NCBI GenBank assembly: GCA_036785705.1
Contig: JAWUZG010000138.1
Coordinates: forward strand, 62,001-126,000
Length of the DNA stretch: 64,000 bases
From: Acanthornis magna
Taxonomy: Eukaryota > Chordata > Aves > Passeriformes > Acanthizidae
Direction of reading: 5' to 3'
Part shown: one piece after another, positions 21,201 through 33,071 of the stretch
Position numbering within the stretch: position 1 is the first letter of the stretch
Layout: the number at the start of each line of letters is the position of its first letter
Position numbers and translations under genes: made by a program
The notes under the pieces: generated by a model
Databases searched by the model: none
What the model was told of the DNA's origin: nothing
Seen by the model: the letters and a program-made list of their open reading frames with translations, nothing else

Positions 21201-24200
21201 CGGCGGCTGTGGCATCTCCAATGTACCAGCTGCCCCCCTCCCCGCTCCACCCTGCCGGGCTGCTCCAGGGAGCTCACAGAGCTCGGGCGTTTGTCCAGCA
21301 GGACTGGGACATGCAGCCAGCCCTTACAACACATGGAGGAGCAGGAGAGCCGTGCTTCCACAACCTCCACATCCACTCAACCTCTTTCCATCAAGTGCGA
21401 TGCTCACATTGCCATGGGTCACCAGCATGGGCTCTCCACAACATTTTCTGATCAGTTCCACACTCAAAGGCTGCCCCATCCACTGATCTACTCCCAGACG
21501 TGCCATCCCAGGTATTTCACCTCCCAACATCCAAAGAGGCAGCTCCCAGCTCCAGCATTTCAGCTACAATCCATCACTCAGGCTCCACATGCAGGGGGAA
21601 GAGGAAAGCTGTGCTTGACAGCAGTTGTATTTGTCTCTGTACACATAAAAATATGATTAAGGCTATTAAATAAACCAATTTGTTTTTATGGGATCATTTC
21701 CCTGGTTAGAGCTAATGCTGAGAAAACCACTAGGCTCGCCAACACAATTCCCATTGGGAAACTGAGGCAGAAGCCAGTGCTGAGTGCAATTAAAGCTGCA
21801 CAGGGTAGAAGGAAGAACATGAATTTTCTTGTAGATACTGATTTTCTTAGATTAGGGAAATCCTTACACACACTCATCAATTAAAACCAAGCAGAAAAGA
21901 GAGTAGAAAACTTTTACGAGGAAAATAATCCCTTAGCCCCAAAAAGGAATTTATACCAGGAGTTAAGACATTTGAAATTGTTTTCACTTCTAAACAAGAA
22001 TGGAAATCTGGAATGCTGAGGTCTCTTGTGAACTGGAAAATGAGACATTAAATAGCCCTTGATGAGAAAGGTTGAAATTAAATGTTTCTTTTCAATAGAA
22101 TCACAGCATTTTGCTAAATACTAACACCCTTAGGCTTCAGGTGAAGCAATAGGAAAAAAAAGCTTTAAAAAGTTCTTGTCTCAATGAATATTTACCACGG
22201 AAAATATCAGTGGACACACAGTTTTTAATTATAGAAGTCTCTTTTCTCTGACGTTACTCATCTGTGGTTTTAAGAGATTTTGGAGAAGGCTGGGATTTTG
22301 GAGGGGGTATATGAATTAATGATTGACTCCGCAGGAGGTGCATCTGAGCTGTGAAACCTCAGGGCTGGAAAGCAGCATTTGAACAGGGCACTTGTGTCAT
22401 CTTTACATCATCTGTAGGTAGGAATCAGAGCAGGAAGACAAGCTGAGATGTGTGGACTGCTCTGCTGAAGGGATTTCTGTGAACCGCAGGAAGGATTTCA
22501 GGCTGAGGGAACATCGACAGTGCAGGTAGCTCTGAGTTGGGAAGTCAATCCCTGGGGACAAGGGAAGTCAAAGTCTTATTAACTACATTTTCAGCTCATC
22601 ATTTTTTGGCTTTTTTTTAGCCACCTTTACTGGAAAGAGGAGATGGAAAAAAGAGATACCTGAGTAGAGCTGCTGCCAAATAGAAGAGAAGTTGTATGAC
22701 ATGCTGACAGCCAAGTGTCCATATGCTTCCCTCATGGACAGTGTGTTTCTCCACATCTATAAATAATGCAAGAGAACTGTCTGCAAAGAATTAGCCTGTG
22801 GTTATTCTGTTATTCAGTGCACACAGAGCTGAGACCCGGAGTCATTAACCTGAGCAGTGGGAGAAGGGGATGTGGGATGTCAGCACAGCTATCACTGCCA
22901 CGAGGTGGCCAAAGGAGAACTGGCAAGAGATTTGGGCAAATTATGCTTCCCACAGCTGGGAGCTTGGGCTGATAACAGCGTCAGAGTGAGAAATGCTGAG
23001 CTGTGGGTGGAAGGTACAGGCCAGCTCCTAATTTACAGTGCCCAAGCTGTTATTGCCGAGGTATCCCATTGGCCCAGCTGTCTGTTTTCCCCCGTGGGAA
23101 GCCTGCCCATGCCAGCAGCACAGCACCATGTTCTGAGCAGCTCCAGGGCAGTCCTGTCTGCCCCAGTCTGCTTCAGTCCTGTTTCGTCACTGCACAAACC
23201 ACACACAGAGTATCAAACCCAATCACTCCTCACCCCAAGGGACTGCTCCAAGGGGTCCTTTCCTTTCAGTCTCTCATTTCTTTTCACAAAGCCCCAGACT
23301 CCTCCCTGCTCAGTGCCTGGGAACCACTGCGATGCCACGCTGAGCACACCAGCCTGCCTGGGGACCAGAAGCAGCATAATCACATCAGTGCAGGCCTGCA
23401 CCCAAATTAAGCAGTTGGAGGGAGCTGCAGGGCTAATTGGCACCACACAGCTCTGGTGTGCCTGTCCTGCTTTGGGGGCTGGAGCCTGGCACAGGCAGAC
23501 AGAGCAGTTTGCTCCGAGCTCCCTCCTGCTGCTCACCACTCCCTGGAGCCACGCCAAGGGCAGAGGTGCATCCCACAGACACTTCAGTAGGAAACAGCAC
23601 AGAATTTCCCTTCCACTCCCCTTCAGGAGCAGCCCAGCACAGACACTGACTGGTCCAGCTGGGTCAGACAGGGGTCCCTTCTCCTCCCCTGGAAGCACGA
23701 GGTGGGTCCATGTAAGCCAAATCCCAGGCTCCAGGCTCACAACACATAAACCTGTGTCTGTCCAGCCTATCCTCAGCTGTGTGAGCAGCACTGCTTCAAG
23801 GTTTCACCAAGGTCCAGATGGGCTTTAGTGACCTCTAAAGATGAAAATAAACATTTGAGCAACTTTAGTAACCTTGAGGGAAGCCAGGAGACTTTTGAGA
23901 AGCTTTCTGAACTGGAGCAACCCAAGTTAAAACTCACCAGATTTTCTCCTTTCCCTGTCATTCCTCACTCCACAGCTCCATGGTTCCTCTTCACTCTCAT
24001 CTTTTCGCATGCTCTCCCACAAGCCATTCAGTCCTACTTCCCATCTACCAAGGCACCAGATTTTTGCTGCTGCCTGAGACATCCCAGACACAGGGACAAT
24101 TAGTTCAGCACAGGGTTGGGAGCAGCAGTTCTGAGCAAGGTTAAGTCTCAAAGAAATCCACAAAATCACAGAAAGCTGCCCAAAGATTCACACAAAGGAG

Positions 24201-26739
24201 AGGCTGGGGGGCTCTGACACTGTGTGTGCTGCCCAGTTACTGAATACCCACCCCAGCTCACTTGGGGGGTGCTCACCAGGAGCACAGGGAGTGTGGGTGC
24301 AGGCAGAAAAGGAGCAGTGACAGAGATGGAGAAGTTTGGCACAAGGCAAGGGCTGTGCAAGACGAGAGATAAACAGGTGAGGTGGGAATCTGGCCCAGGA
24401 GAGAGGGAAGGGTGATACAGATGAAAGCATTTGAGAAATGCTGCCTGCCAGGTGCTGGCACACAGCGGTAGAAACCACATCAAAACTCATCAAGGGTCTT
24501 GACAAGAAGCTTTGTCAAGGAGTGCTGACCAGTGAGAGCTGGGACATTAGTGTACAACATGCTGCCAGTTTGGAGAGAGAAGGCAGGAGCTCTTGTCAGA
24601 ACAGGAGAAAACCCCTCTCCTTACACTTCTCCCACTATATATTTTAAAGTCTTGAAAAATCATCCTGATGGAAAAGGTCTGTGCTGTTCAGCAGTGAGTT
24701 ACAGCTCCAGGGAACATCCAGTGCAACCCTTGGGAAAGGCTCCAAGAGTGAAGTTTATTTGTTACTTTGGCAAACTGTTCACATAGGATGCTCTTGTGGG
24801 AAGGCGACACAAATCTGTGCACATCTCCTGTTCCAGCCTCGTCTGGCTGGAAGCAGGGGAGAGCATTAGCTCCACTTTGAGAGGGGATGGGTTTTCACCA
24901 AGCTCTTTCACCCCCTCCACTCAGGAGGAGCCACAGGAGCCTTCCCCATCTCGGCATCTCCCAGTCGTGGGGGAAGCCAAGCCAGCAGAGGCACAGCAGG
25001 TTTGCTCTCAGACCAAGGGCACGAACAGCCTGCCAGCTTTAAATCCCAAATCCAGGCACCCCTGGCACAACCAACATCCCCTGCATTTTGATCTGTTGTG
25101 TCACATTTTGAGCCAATGCTAGCAAGAGATGGAGGGCTGCGCTTTTACATGAGATGGATCAGAAGAAAAACCACGGGGTCAACTTTATCTTACGCTGGAA
25201 AGAAGAGAATGAGAAAATACTGATGAGCAGAAATGACAAACGCAGAAAACCTGGAGCAGAAAGTTGACTCAAAAAGGAGAGGCTGAAGCACTTTAGCATT
25301 CATAAGGCTGTACATACCAGATAATCACCTGGAAACAGGTAGAGACGGTGCAAGGAAAAAGAAGATTGCTTCCTTGTGTGAAACTAAGCCCCTGAGAGGG
25401 AAATTCCCTGCAGGGAGAGAGAGAAGAAAGGATTTCCCAGCACTGGGACCTGCTGAAGGACCAGGCTGGAGTTGGCAGCCTCCCATCCAGCTGGATGCTG
25501 CTAGACAGGAGAGAAGGGGCAGGTTGCCCACCCTGGTGGGACACTGGATGCTCTTAGGTCTGAGCAAAGAGCTCCTCATGCTCCCTGAGCTTAAACACAC
25601 CAATCTGTATCCACATAGCCTGTGGGGACTTATTTTCCAGACTCATGTGTGCAAAATTGACAGAAAATGCCTCTAGGGATGTGTAAAAACACTGAAACAC
25701 TCGGATTCATGACAAGATCTATGATCAGAGGGAGCTGTGAAGGCAGCCTGGAACAGCAAGAGCCTGGGCAAAACCCGTCCTTGCACGGAAGGATTTGTTC
25801 TGTACCGTAGAAAGATGATTATTATTACTAGTTTTTTTATTTTTCTTCCTGTTCATTGTTCCTTTCCTTTCTAAATCCCTCCACAAAACACCAGGGGTTA
25901 CGTATTAAGAGCTGCAGATGTCAAAGAATGCACTCTGGTGCATTTAACAGCTCCTTTATCCCTTCTGAAAGGACCTGGGGTCAGCAGTCCAGACTTGATA
26001 CCTTCAAATGTTTTTTTAAAAACAACATTTCCAGTCCAAGTATTTTTCACTCAGTGTAAGCACCACAAAACATAGATTTAAGCCTTAAAACACAGATTTC
26101 TTTTTACACAGTGAGTTAAAAGCCAGAAAATCAATGAAGTAAAATAAATACAGCTGACTACAATCTTCCCTCTTGTATGAGCTTATTTCAAGGATGCCAG
26201 AGCTGTACTCACCTAAAAGCTTTGAAGAAGCCCAGGGCTGAAACAGCTTCAGCTTTTACTGTGGAGTGTTGCTGCTTGCTTCCAGTTCTGTGCAGTGAAT
26301 AACTAGAAAGTGGTGAATGTAACACTTTCCAAAGAAGGTTTTGGTGATGAGCAGGGGGACTATGGAGCAGTAAGGATGATGGATTGGGAGAAACTGGAGA
26401 AAAGAGAGTGAACAGGCACTTGAATAAACAGAGTGGGGAAAAGGCAGCTCAGGTTCTTGAAAGGCTCTGTCTCAGGAACAGATTGGAACTGTCTCAAGGA
26501 GCCCATGAGGGTGCGGAAAGGGGAAGTGTCAATCCAGCAGTTTGTTTGGATTATCTGAAAGCAGTCAGCAAGGTCTTTCAACAGCTAATCTTCCATGAGC
26601 CAAGAGCAGAGGTCATATCACAAATAAATAATTTGCTAAAAGTTAAGAAACAAAGTGGGGGGGTGAATGGTTAATTTTCAGAGGACACAATCACCTGTGG
26701 TGTCCAACCATCCAGCACCTTCCTAAGTAAGCAGGAAAA

Positions 26740-26830
26740 AAAGGAATGAAGGAGAAAATGACAAAGTTTGCTGATGATGCAGAGAGATTCTGGAGAGTGA
26801 AGATGAAGCCTAACTGAAATGTTTAACTTG
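26740..26830 (+). mobile_element. Possible old CR1 reverse-transcriptase remnant
   Basis: The plus strand reads MTKFADDAE around 26757-26783. FADD is the reverse-transcriptase catalytic motif, and CR1 elements commonly have KFADDTK here. Only this short match was seen, and frame and similarity are lost on both sides, so chance cannot be excluded. Confidence 0.25.
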
Positions 26831-29800
26831 CTTGCTTCTTGATCCTGATAATATCTGAGTCTCCCAGCTAGGGCTGCACTCACAGCAGGGCTCAAATGCT
26901 CCTCGGTGCTTACAGAGAGCATGGCAGCCCTCAGCCCTGTGCACTGCAATGAATGTGAGGCCATGAAACAGCCAAGAGGGTCTGGCTCTGCGTGCCCTGG
27001 GCAGAGCTGTGGGGCTGCCGAGGCACAGCCGTGGCAGGGGCAGCTCGGGGGAAGGTCTGGCACTGAGAGTTTGAAGGGGAAATGCTTCCAGCTGCTGGGC
27101 AGAGGTGGCACAGGTGGCAAAGGCAAAAATCTGCCCTTCCCTTCTGCCCCAGTGAAGTGCTGCCAGCTCCCACTGCTTTCTGTGCACAGCCGAGGGATTT
27201 CTCTTTGTGCTGCAAGGAGGAGGCACAGCCAGGTGCTGCACTGGCACAGAGTCCTGGACCGTCACTTGGATAATGTCCCAAGGGGACAGGAACTCAGCCA
27301 CAGTCAGCACAGGTCACGCAGAGCCTCTTTGCAAAATGTTGTGGGATATCTAATTGCAGTCATTACCTAATTGAGTCACGCACTGCTAACGCAGGCTGGC
27401 AAAAGGAGCTTCGAGCCACTAAAATCCGTGAATGTTTTGCTTGCACTTGGCACTGGTGGTGTTTAAAGGCTCACAACAGCCCTCCTCCCGTGCAGCAGGT
27501 GCCCAGCCTCTCCCATCTGTGCTGGACACAGCCGACTGGCAAAGTGGAAGTGCTTCAAGGCATCCTACCAGCCCCAGCCCCTGAGCCTGTGCTCCTCACC
27601 TTCAGTGCCCCAGCCTGGAGAGCCACATTATTCCAAACAGCCTGCTGAAGACACTGCTGGCTTTTTATCCCTGCTAAAAATAGTGCTGGGAGCACGAGAA
27701 TAGCCAGGGTGTGGGCTAGCAAGGAATGGTGGAGATTTGGGTGGCAGGGATGGGACAGGCTCCCCTCTGCCAGGGGCTCAGGGGGAAATGCTCTGAGCCC
27801 AGAAGATGTGTGGGAAACCTCCCTGCAGCTCTGAGCACACACTGAGCAATATTCCCTCCCTGTTCACACACGGAGCAGCCTGCACGGTGGAGTCAGGGTG
27901 GCTTTGAGCACAGCCAGGGTGTGTAAGCACACAAAATAATGCACTTTGTTTCACTTGAATCTCTTCATCTGCACAACCCTGGAATGCTGCAGCGTGAGGC
28001 AGGATGCAAAACAGGAGGATTAAACAGCAGAAAGCCATTACAGCTGGAACAGCCACTTCCAGACACAGCAGCTCAGTCATAGGGTCAAAAATTGTATCCC
28101 ACACCACCCTGAAGGGAATCGAGAGGTGAACGTGCTCAGGGTCTGGAGACACAAGAGAATTTCTAGCTACTGCTGATTTCTGCACTAAGTGGGGCTTTTT
28201 TTAATCCTTTGGGGAGTTTCTTCATCGATGCAGGTATTTGTATGTTTTGGAAAACGAGGGATGCTGCTTTGACTCACTAATAAAACAGATTTGGCATCCC
28301 TTCCAAAACCTAAAACGCTCCCTATCTTCAGCCATATGCAGCATCCAAAGGCCGTGGCACACTGCAAAGGCAGTTCCCAGCCCACTGGGAGCAGTCTGTT
28401 TCAAATTTAAAGATTTTACAAACTTCCAAGTGTGCAGCACTGGTACAATAAAAATTTTGTGAAGCCACCAGGGTATTTTACTCTGCAGCTTCATGGTGAC
28501 CCTCATGCAACATGTTCATGGTGATTTTTTGTGGCCGCTGCCACAAGCTTTTCTGTGCCATGGCTCAGCTGCTGCTGGGAAATCAGCAGAGAGAATAAAA
28601 TATTTGCAGTGAGTCCAACCAGGCAAGATGCTGTGTCCACATGCAGAGTGAGGTAAGAGCAGCTTTGAACTGGTACCAAGTGCTTGAGGAATGAGAGGGA
28701 AATGATCTCCTGGTGCCAGAGGGCACTGTCAGAGCAGCTCGGTGGGGCTGAGAGCAGGAAGGGAGGCAGGGTGGGAGCAGCACAGCTGGGGCAGGTCAGG
28801 CGTTTGCGTGGTCTGGGCCACCACAGTGATGCAAACTCGTGACAAACTGAGTTACAGCAGAGCAGTCAGTCAGACGGGGCAGAAGGGCATGGCCTGGGCT
28901 GCAAACGGGCAGTTTCATGGGTCTGTCTGCACCCCCTTCTCCCACCGGTGCAGGGGTGAGCCCTCAGCAGCCCCAGCCCCACCCTCAGTCCTCCCCATCA
29001 GCTGCCAGCAGCCCCTTTCCATTGAATGGAAAGAAAACAGCCTCCATCAAGCAAAGAGTTACTTTGGACCAAAGCAAGGCAAAGAAAAGCATTTTGAGCC
29101 AATCAAACTCACTTTCCTACTGTGGAACCAGGCACCTGCTCAGCCTTCCCACTGCTTTTGACCAGGGAATTAAGCCACTTATTCTACATTAGAGCCATTT
29201 CCAGGGGAATTTCCCTTTGAAATAAAATGCGAAAGGCCACATCCCTCTCAAGGGGGATTTTCAAAATGCAGGAGCAAGCAATGGTGGGAAGGGACAGTGG
29301 GCAGGGGAGGGCTGCACCCTGGGAGAAGGGAAATGAAAGAAGAAACCACCGGAGAGTGCGGCACAGGCGAAGTACCGTGTCCACTGCTCCCTTCAGCCGA
29401 CATCCTCCAGCCTGTTCCTACATCAAAGGTGCCAACAGAGGAGCAAACACTGCACAGCCACTGCCCCTGTGCCCTGCAGGGTCCCTTGCTGCTGCCCAGA
29501 CCTCGTCCTGGTGATGCAGATGTCCCTGCAGACGGGGACTGTGTCACTGGCGCAGCGTCTGCTCCCTGTTCTTCATCCCAGGAAGCAGCTCATGAAGGGC
29601 AAAATGCTTTATTTAGAAACTGGCACATACTTTTGAGTCTTTTAACTAGCACCTGTCATTTTTGGCAGTGCTTTTAGCTCAAAGTCTTTCAAGGCCCCTG
29701 CACAGAGCTGTTCCTACCTGCCTCAGCAGGGAGCTCACAGCAGGGCATGGGGCACAGGAGGTTTAGCCACAAATCCCTGAGGAGAGAGACTCAGCTTCTG

Positions 29801-29929
29801 GATTTTGAGGAGAAGCAGGAGTTTATCTCACTCAAATCATCCAGCCAGTGACCCTCCAGCCCTCTCTGACCACAGATGAGTATCCAGTGCCATCACTATC
29901 ATGGGATGGCAGAACATCTTCATTAACTC
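26831..29929. other. Intergenic DNA, no gene seen
   Basis: Mixed GC sequence with short open frames on both strands and none with recognisable domains. No RNA gene or repeat identified. Confidence 0.45.
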
Positions 29930-30285
29930 AGCCTCGAGGAGAAGACACCTGAGAGGGGACCTGGGGCCCTCGTCCCTGTCTGCCAGTGCCTGCAGGGAGG
30001 CTCAGAGCAGGGACCAGGCTCTGCTCCACGGGGCCAAGTAACAGGACAAGAGGCCACAGGCAGAAACATCACTGGGACATGAGGCAGAACTTCTTTCCTG
30101 TGCAGTGACTGAACACTGGATTGCCTGGAGGGGCTGTGGAGTCTCCTCACTGGAGATATTCCAGAGCTGTCTGGACACAATCCTGTGCCCAGTGCTCTGG
30201 GATGGCCCTGCTGGAGCAGGGGGGTGGCACCAGATGAGCCACTGTGGTCCCTTCCAGCCTCACCCATTCTGTGTGACTGTGATGG
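29930..30285 (+). mobile_element. CR1 LINE 3' end, plus strand
   Basis: Shows GGAGAAGACACCTGAGAGGG, then GGCAGAACTTCTTTCCTGTG, CACTGGATTGCCTGGAGGGG, GGAGATATTCCAGAGCTG, GTGCTCTGGGATGGCCCTGC and GGTCCCTTCCAGCCTCACCC, ending ATTCTGTGTGACTGTGAT. The tail resembles the ATTCTGTGATTCTGTGA-type microsatellite end of CR1. 5'-truncated. Confidence 0.9.
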
Positions 30286-32842
30286 CTCCACATGCCACAG
30301 GCTGAGCCGCAGGGACGAACTCCTGGCCAGGGGACAGGCAGCTGCATCGGCTGGGGCTGCCCATGGCCTGGGGTGTCCACTCTGCACAGCCCAGCCACAC
30401 TGGGATGGCTCATGGAGGGGGACACAGCCCTGCCCCTGCTCGGTGACCCCCAGACTTCCCCTGCCACCACATGCTGTGTGGGGCTGGATGCTTCTGATGC
30501 CCTGAAAGTCGAGGGAACACGGTGCAGAGCAGAAAGGGCCTGCAGCCCCAGGGGGGCTGACACAGCATCAGCAGGACCCTGTCTCAGTTCAGTGACACTG
30601 CCATGAGCAGGAAAAAAGGACTTTACTGTCTCATTTTCTGTCTTCTCAGCAAAGACAGGCACTAGAAGTCAGCACTGAGCCATCACCACTGGAAATGGAA
30701 GTTACCCATCAGAGTAAGCAAGGACATGTATTATGTGGGAGTATAATTTATGATAGAAAAGCAGCTTTTTAAAGGTGAATTTGAATTAGCATCTGCTGCT
30801 GCAGAGAGGTGACCCACAGCAGCACCAGCTGTCCCCATCCCCAGCTCCTCCCAGCTCCTCCCCACTGTGCAGGATGGCAAATGCCACCACCGAGTCCACA
30901 GTGGCATAAACTCAGCGCGGTGACATTTGCTGCTCTTTATGCACTGCCAGACAACTTTTCACACTTCATCTCTTGTCTCCTGTGAGAGGGTTCTGAGAGC
31001 TCCAGCAGAAATCCTTGCTGCCAGGCTGAGGATGTGTGCTGCCCTCCATGCTGAGAAAACACCTGGGATCAGTGGCAGGAGCTTTAGCTGGAATTCTGGG
31101 AGCCTGATTTTTTTCCCTACAAGTCTTCTAGCCCCAGAGCACTCCCCTAAATCTTCTAATTCCCAGCTATGAAAATCCAGGTGGTGAAATACAGAATAGT
31201 CTCCGAGGAGGGAACAGGGCAGCCAGAGAGGATTTGAGAGGACTTTGAACCAAAGGGCAAAGGAAAGGTGTGGCCAGCACCAGGCAGATCAGAGCACGGA
31301 GGGGCTGCACAGGATATATGGGATAGAAAATAATGGCAAAGAGGCTTTTGTCTCTAGTCTAGCAACAGCTTCTGGCCCATGGAAGGTGTGTCTCAATTTG
31401 CCTGTACTCCCCATGGGTTTCCTGATAATGATTTGAACGATTTCCAGGAGAATTCTGCGGGATTGGGGTTTTTTTGGCTTTTTCTCCGTTTGTTTTGGGG
31501 TTTTTTTGTTAATCTTGAATTAACAAAACTCTTGAATTAACAAAGTTCTCTTTGCAATAAAGAGAATTTAGTAATATTTTTCTGTGACTCTTAGCCCAGC
31601 ACTCACAAACTATTGACAAAGAGATGACCAGGTTTTAACTGACAGAGAGGAAAATGTGACATATTGCCCAGGTCAAATCCTGTTCCTGAAGAGGTTTCCA
31701 AATAGGCATTTGTGAGAGGGAGACAATTTTCTTAGCATTTGAAGGGAAGCAATGACCTCATCTGCCTCCCACAGCCTGCCTGCCTTCCCCCTGATAATTA
31801 CACTCCCTGCAGCTCTTCCAGGAGCTGAAGAGAAGGTGTGGAGGTCAACAGATAAAGAAGATCAAACAGAACACCTCAGACCTTGCAAATAAAGTGTAAA
31901 TGGGGCTGTGCAGACTGAGAGGGCAACTGTCTTCATGAAATGTGAAGTACCTGGCAGGTTGGCTTGATTTAAAGTTTTAATGAGGCAGCTATGCCATGTT
32001 GACCACACTGTGGGATGCAAAAGGCTGCCAGAAAGTCACCAGCATATGTGAATTAGCAGCACCCAGCTATAAGCACTGCCAAAAGAGCTTTAGTCCTGCT
32101 CAAAGTTCTTCTAAAACCACCTGAGGCTGTGACAGCACAGCCATCACAGGCAGGAACCACTGTGCCATCACAGACAGCAGCACCTGGCTGGGGACATGTT
32201 TGACTGTGACAAATCCATAACCAGACATATTAATCACTGCTGGGAGATATAAAATCCCTCACAGCTAATCATGGGTTTCTAGACTTGTATAAAACACAGG
32301 CTCATTAGCAAAGATTTCAGCATCCTTGTCTCTGGCCTCTGCAGTTTTCTCTGCCTCAAAGAACAACCCTACAGCAGTGGAGAAGAAGTGAGGAAAACTT
32401 CTCCTCGGCAGCTCCTGGGTGCTTTGTCTTTTCCAACATCTCAGATCCAGAACTCAAGCAGTTGTGTGAGAATTTTTAGCTGTGGTAGAAGACCTGAGAG
32501 CTTGGTCAGGAGGAAAGAAAAAGAGCAGAATAAATGAGTTCTAAAATTTGCACATCAATGTAATCAGTTTTGGGGGAAAGTTTCTGAAAACACGAGCTCC
32601 AGGGAGATGTTGCTGGTACTCAGATGAGAATTCCAGTGCATTGGTTGGGTCTAATTATTGTTCCTATCCACACAGTTTGCACATGTGAATGCACTGAGAG
32701 GTAAATGCATTCGGCAAAACAGACTTGCAAGGCCAAAATATCGTGTACTTGGTCCTTAAATGCCAGTGAGCCTGGAGAAGAAGGGAGGACTGAGCAACAC
32801 TAGATGGCAACTCATCACATCCCTCTAGGGCAACCACACAGT
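30286..32842. other. Intergenic DNA, no gene seen
   Basis: Unremarkable noncoding sequence. A T-rich/G-interrupted stretch lies near 31,465-31,510, next to a short duplicated CTTGAATTAACAAA motif (31,514-31,545). Confidence 0.45.
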
Positions 32843-33071
32843 GGGATGGACGGATGGATGATGGATGGATGGATGGATGGATGGATGGATGGATGGATGG
32901 ATGGATGGAAGATGGATGGATGGATGGATGGATGGATGATGGATGGATGATGGATGGATGGATGGATGGATGGATGGATGGATGGATGGATGGATGATGG
33001 ATGGATGGATGATGGATGATGGATGAAGGATGGATGGATGGATACATGGATGGATGGATGGATGGATGGAT
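32843..33071. repeat. GGAT tetranucleotide array with trinucleotide slips
   Basis: About 229 bp of GGAT units, broken at several points by missing bases (GGATGAT) and by AAG or ATAC variants. On the opposite strand it can be read as tandem Ile-His-Pro-Ser, an artefact of the repeat. Such interrupted arrays are usually length-polymorphic. Confidence 0.97.

Larger units (their letters stand above)
17373..26739. other. Intergenic DNA, no gene seen
   Basis: Noncoding by composition. It includes A-rich tracts at 17,717-17,734 and 18,205-18,228. A stop-free 972-base plus-strand frame at 22,857-23,828 has no recognisable domain and proline/serine/histidine-rich translation typical of random GC-rich DNA, so I do not call it a gene. 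Confidence 0.5.

Noticed and set aside
22857..23828. Stop-free 323-codon plus-strand frame
   Set aside because: No recognisable domain, Ser/Pro/His/Cys-rich translation as expected from random GC-rich DNA, and comparable open stretches on the other strand. Length alone is not enough.
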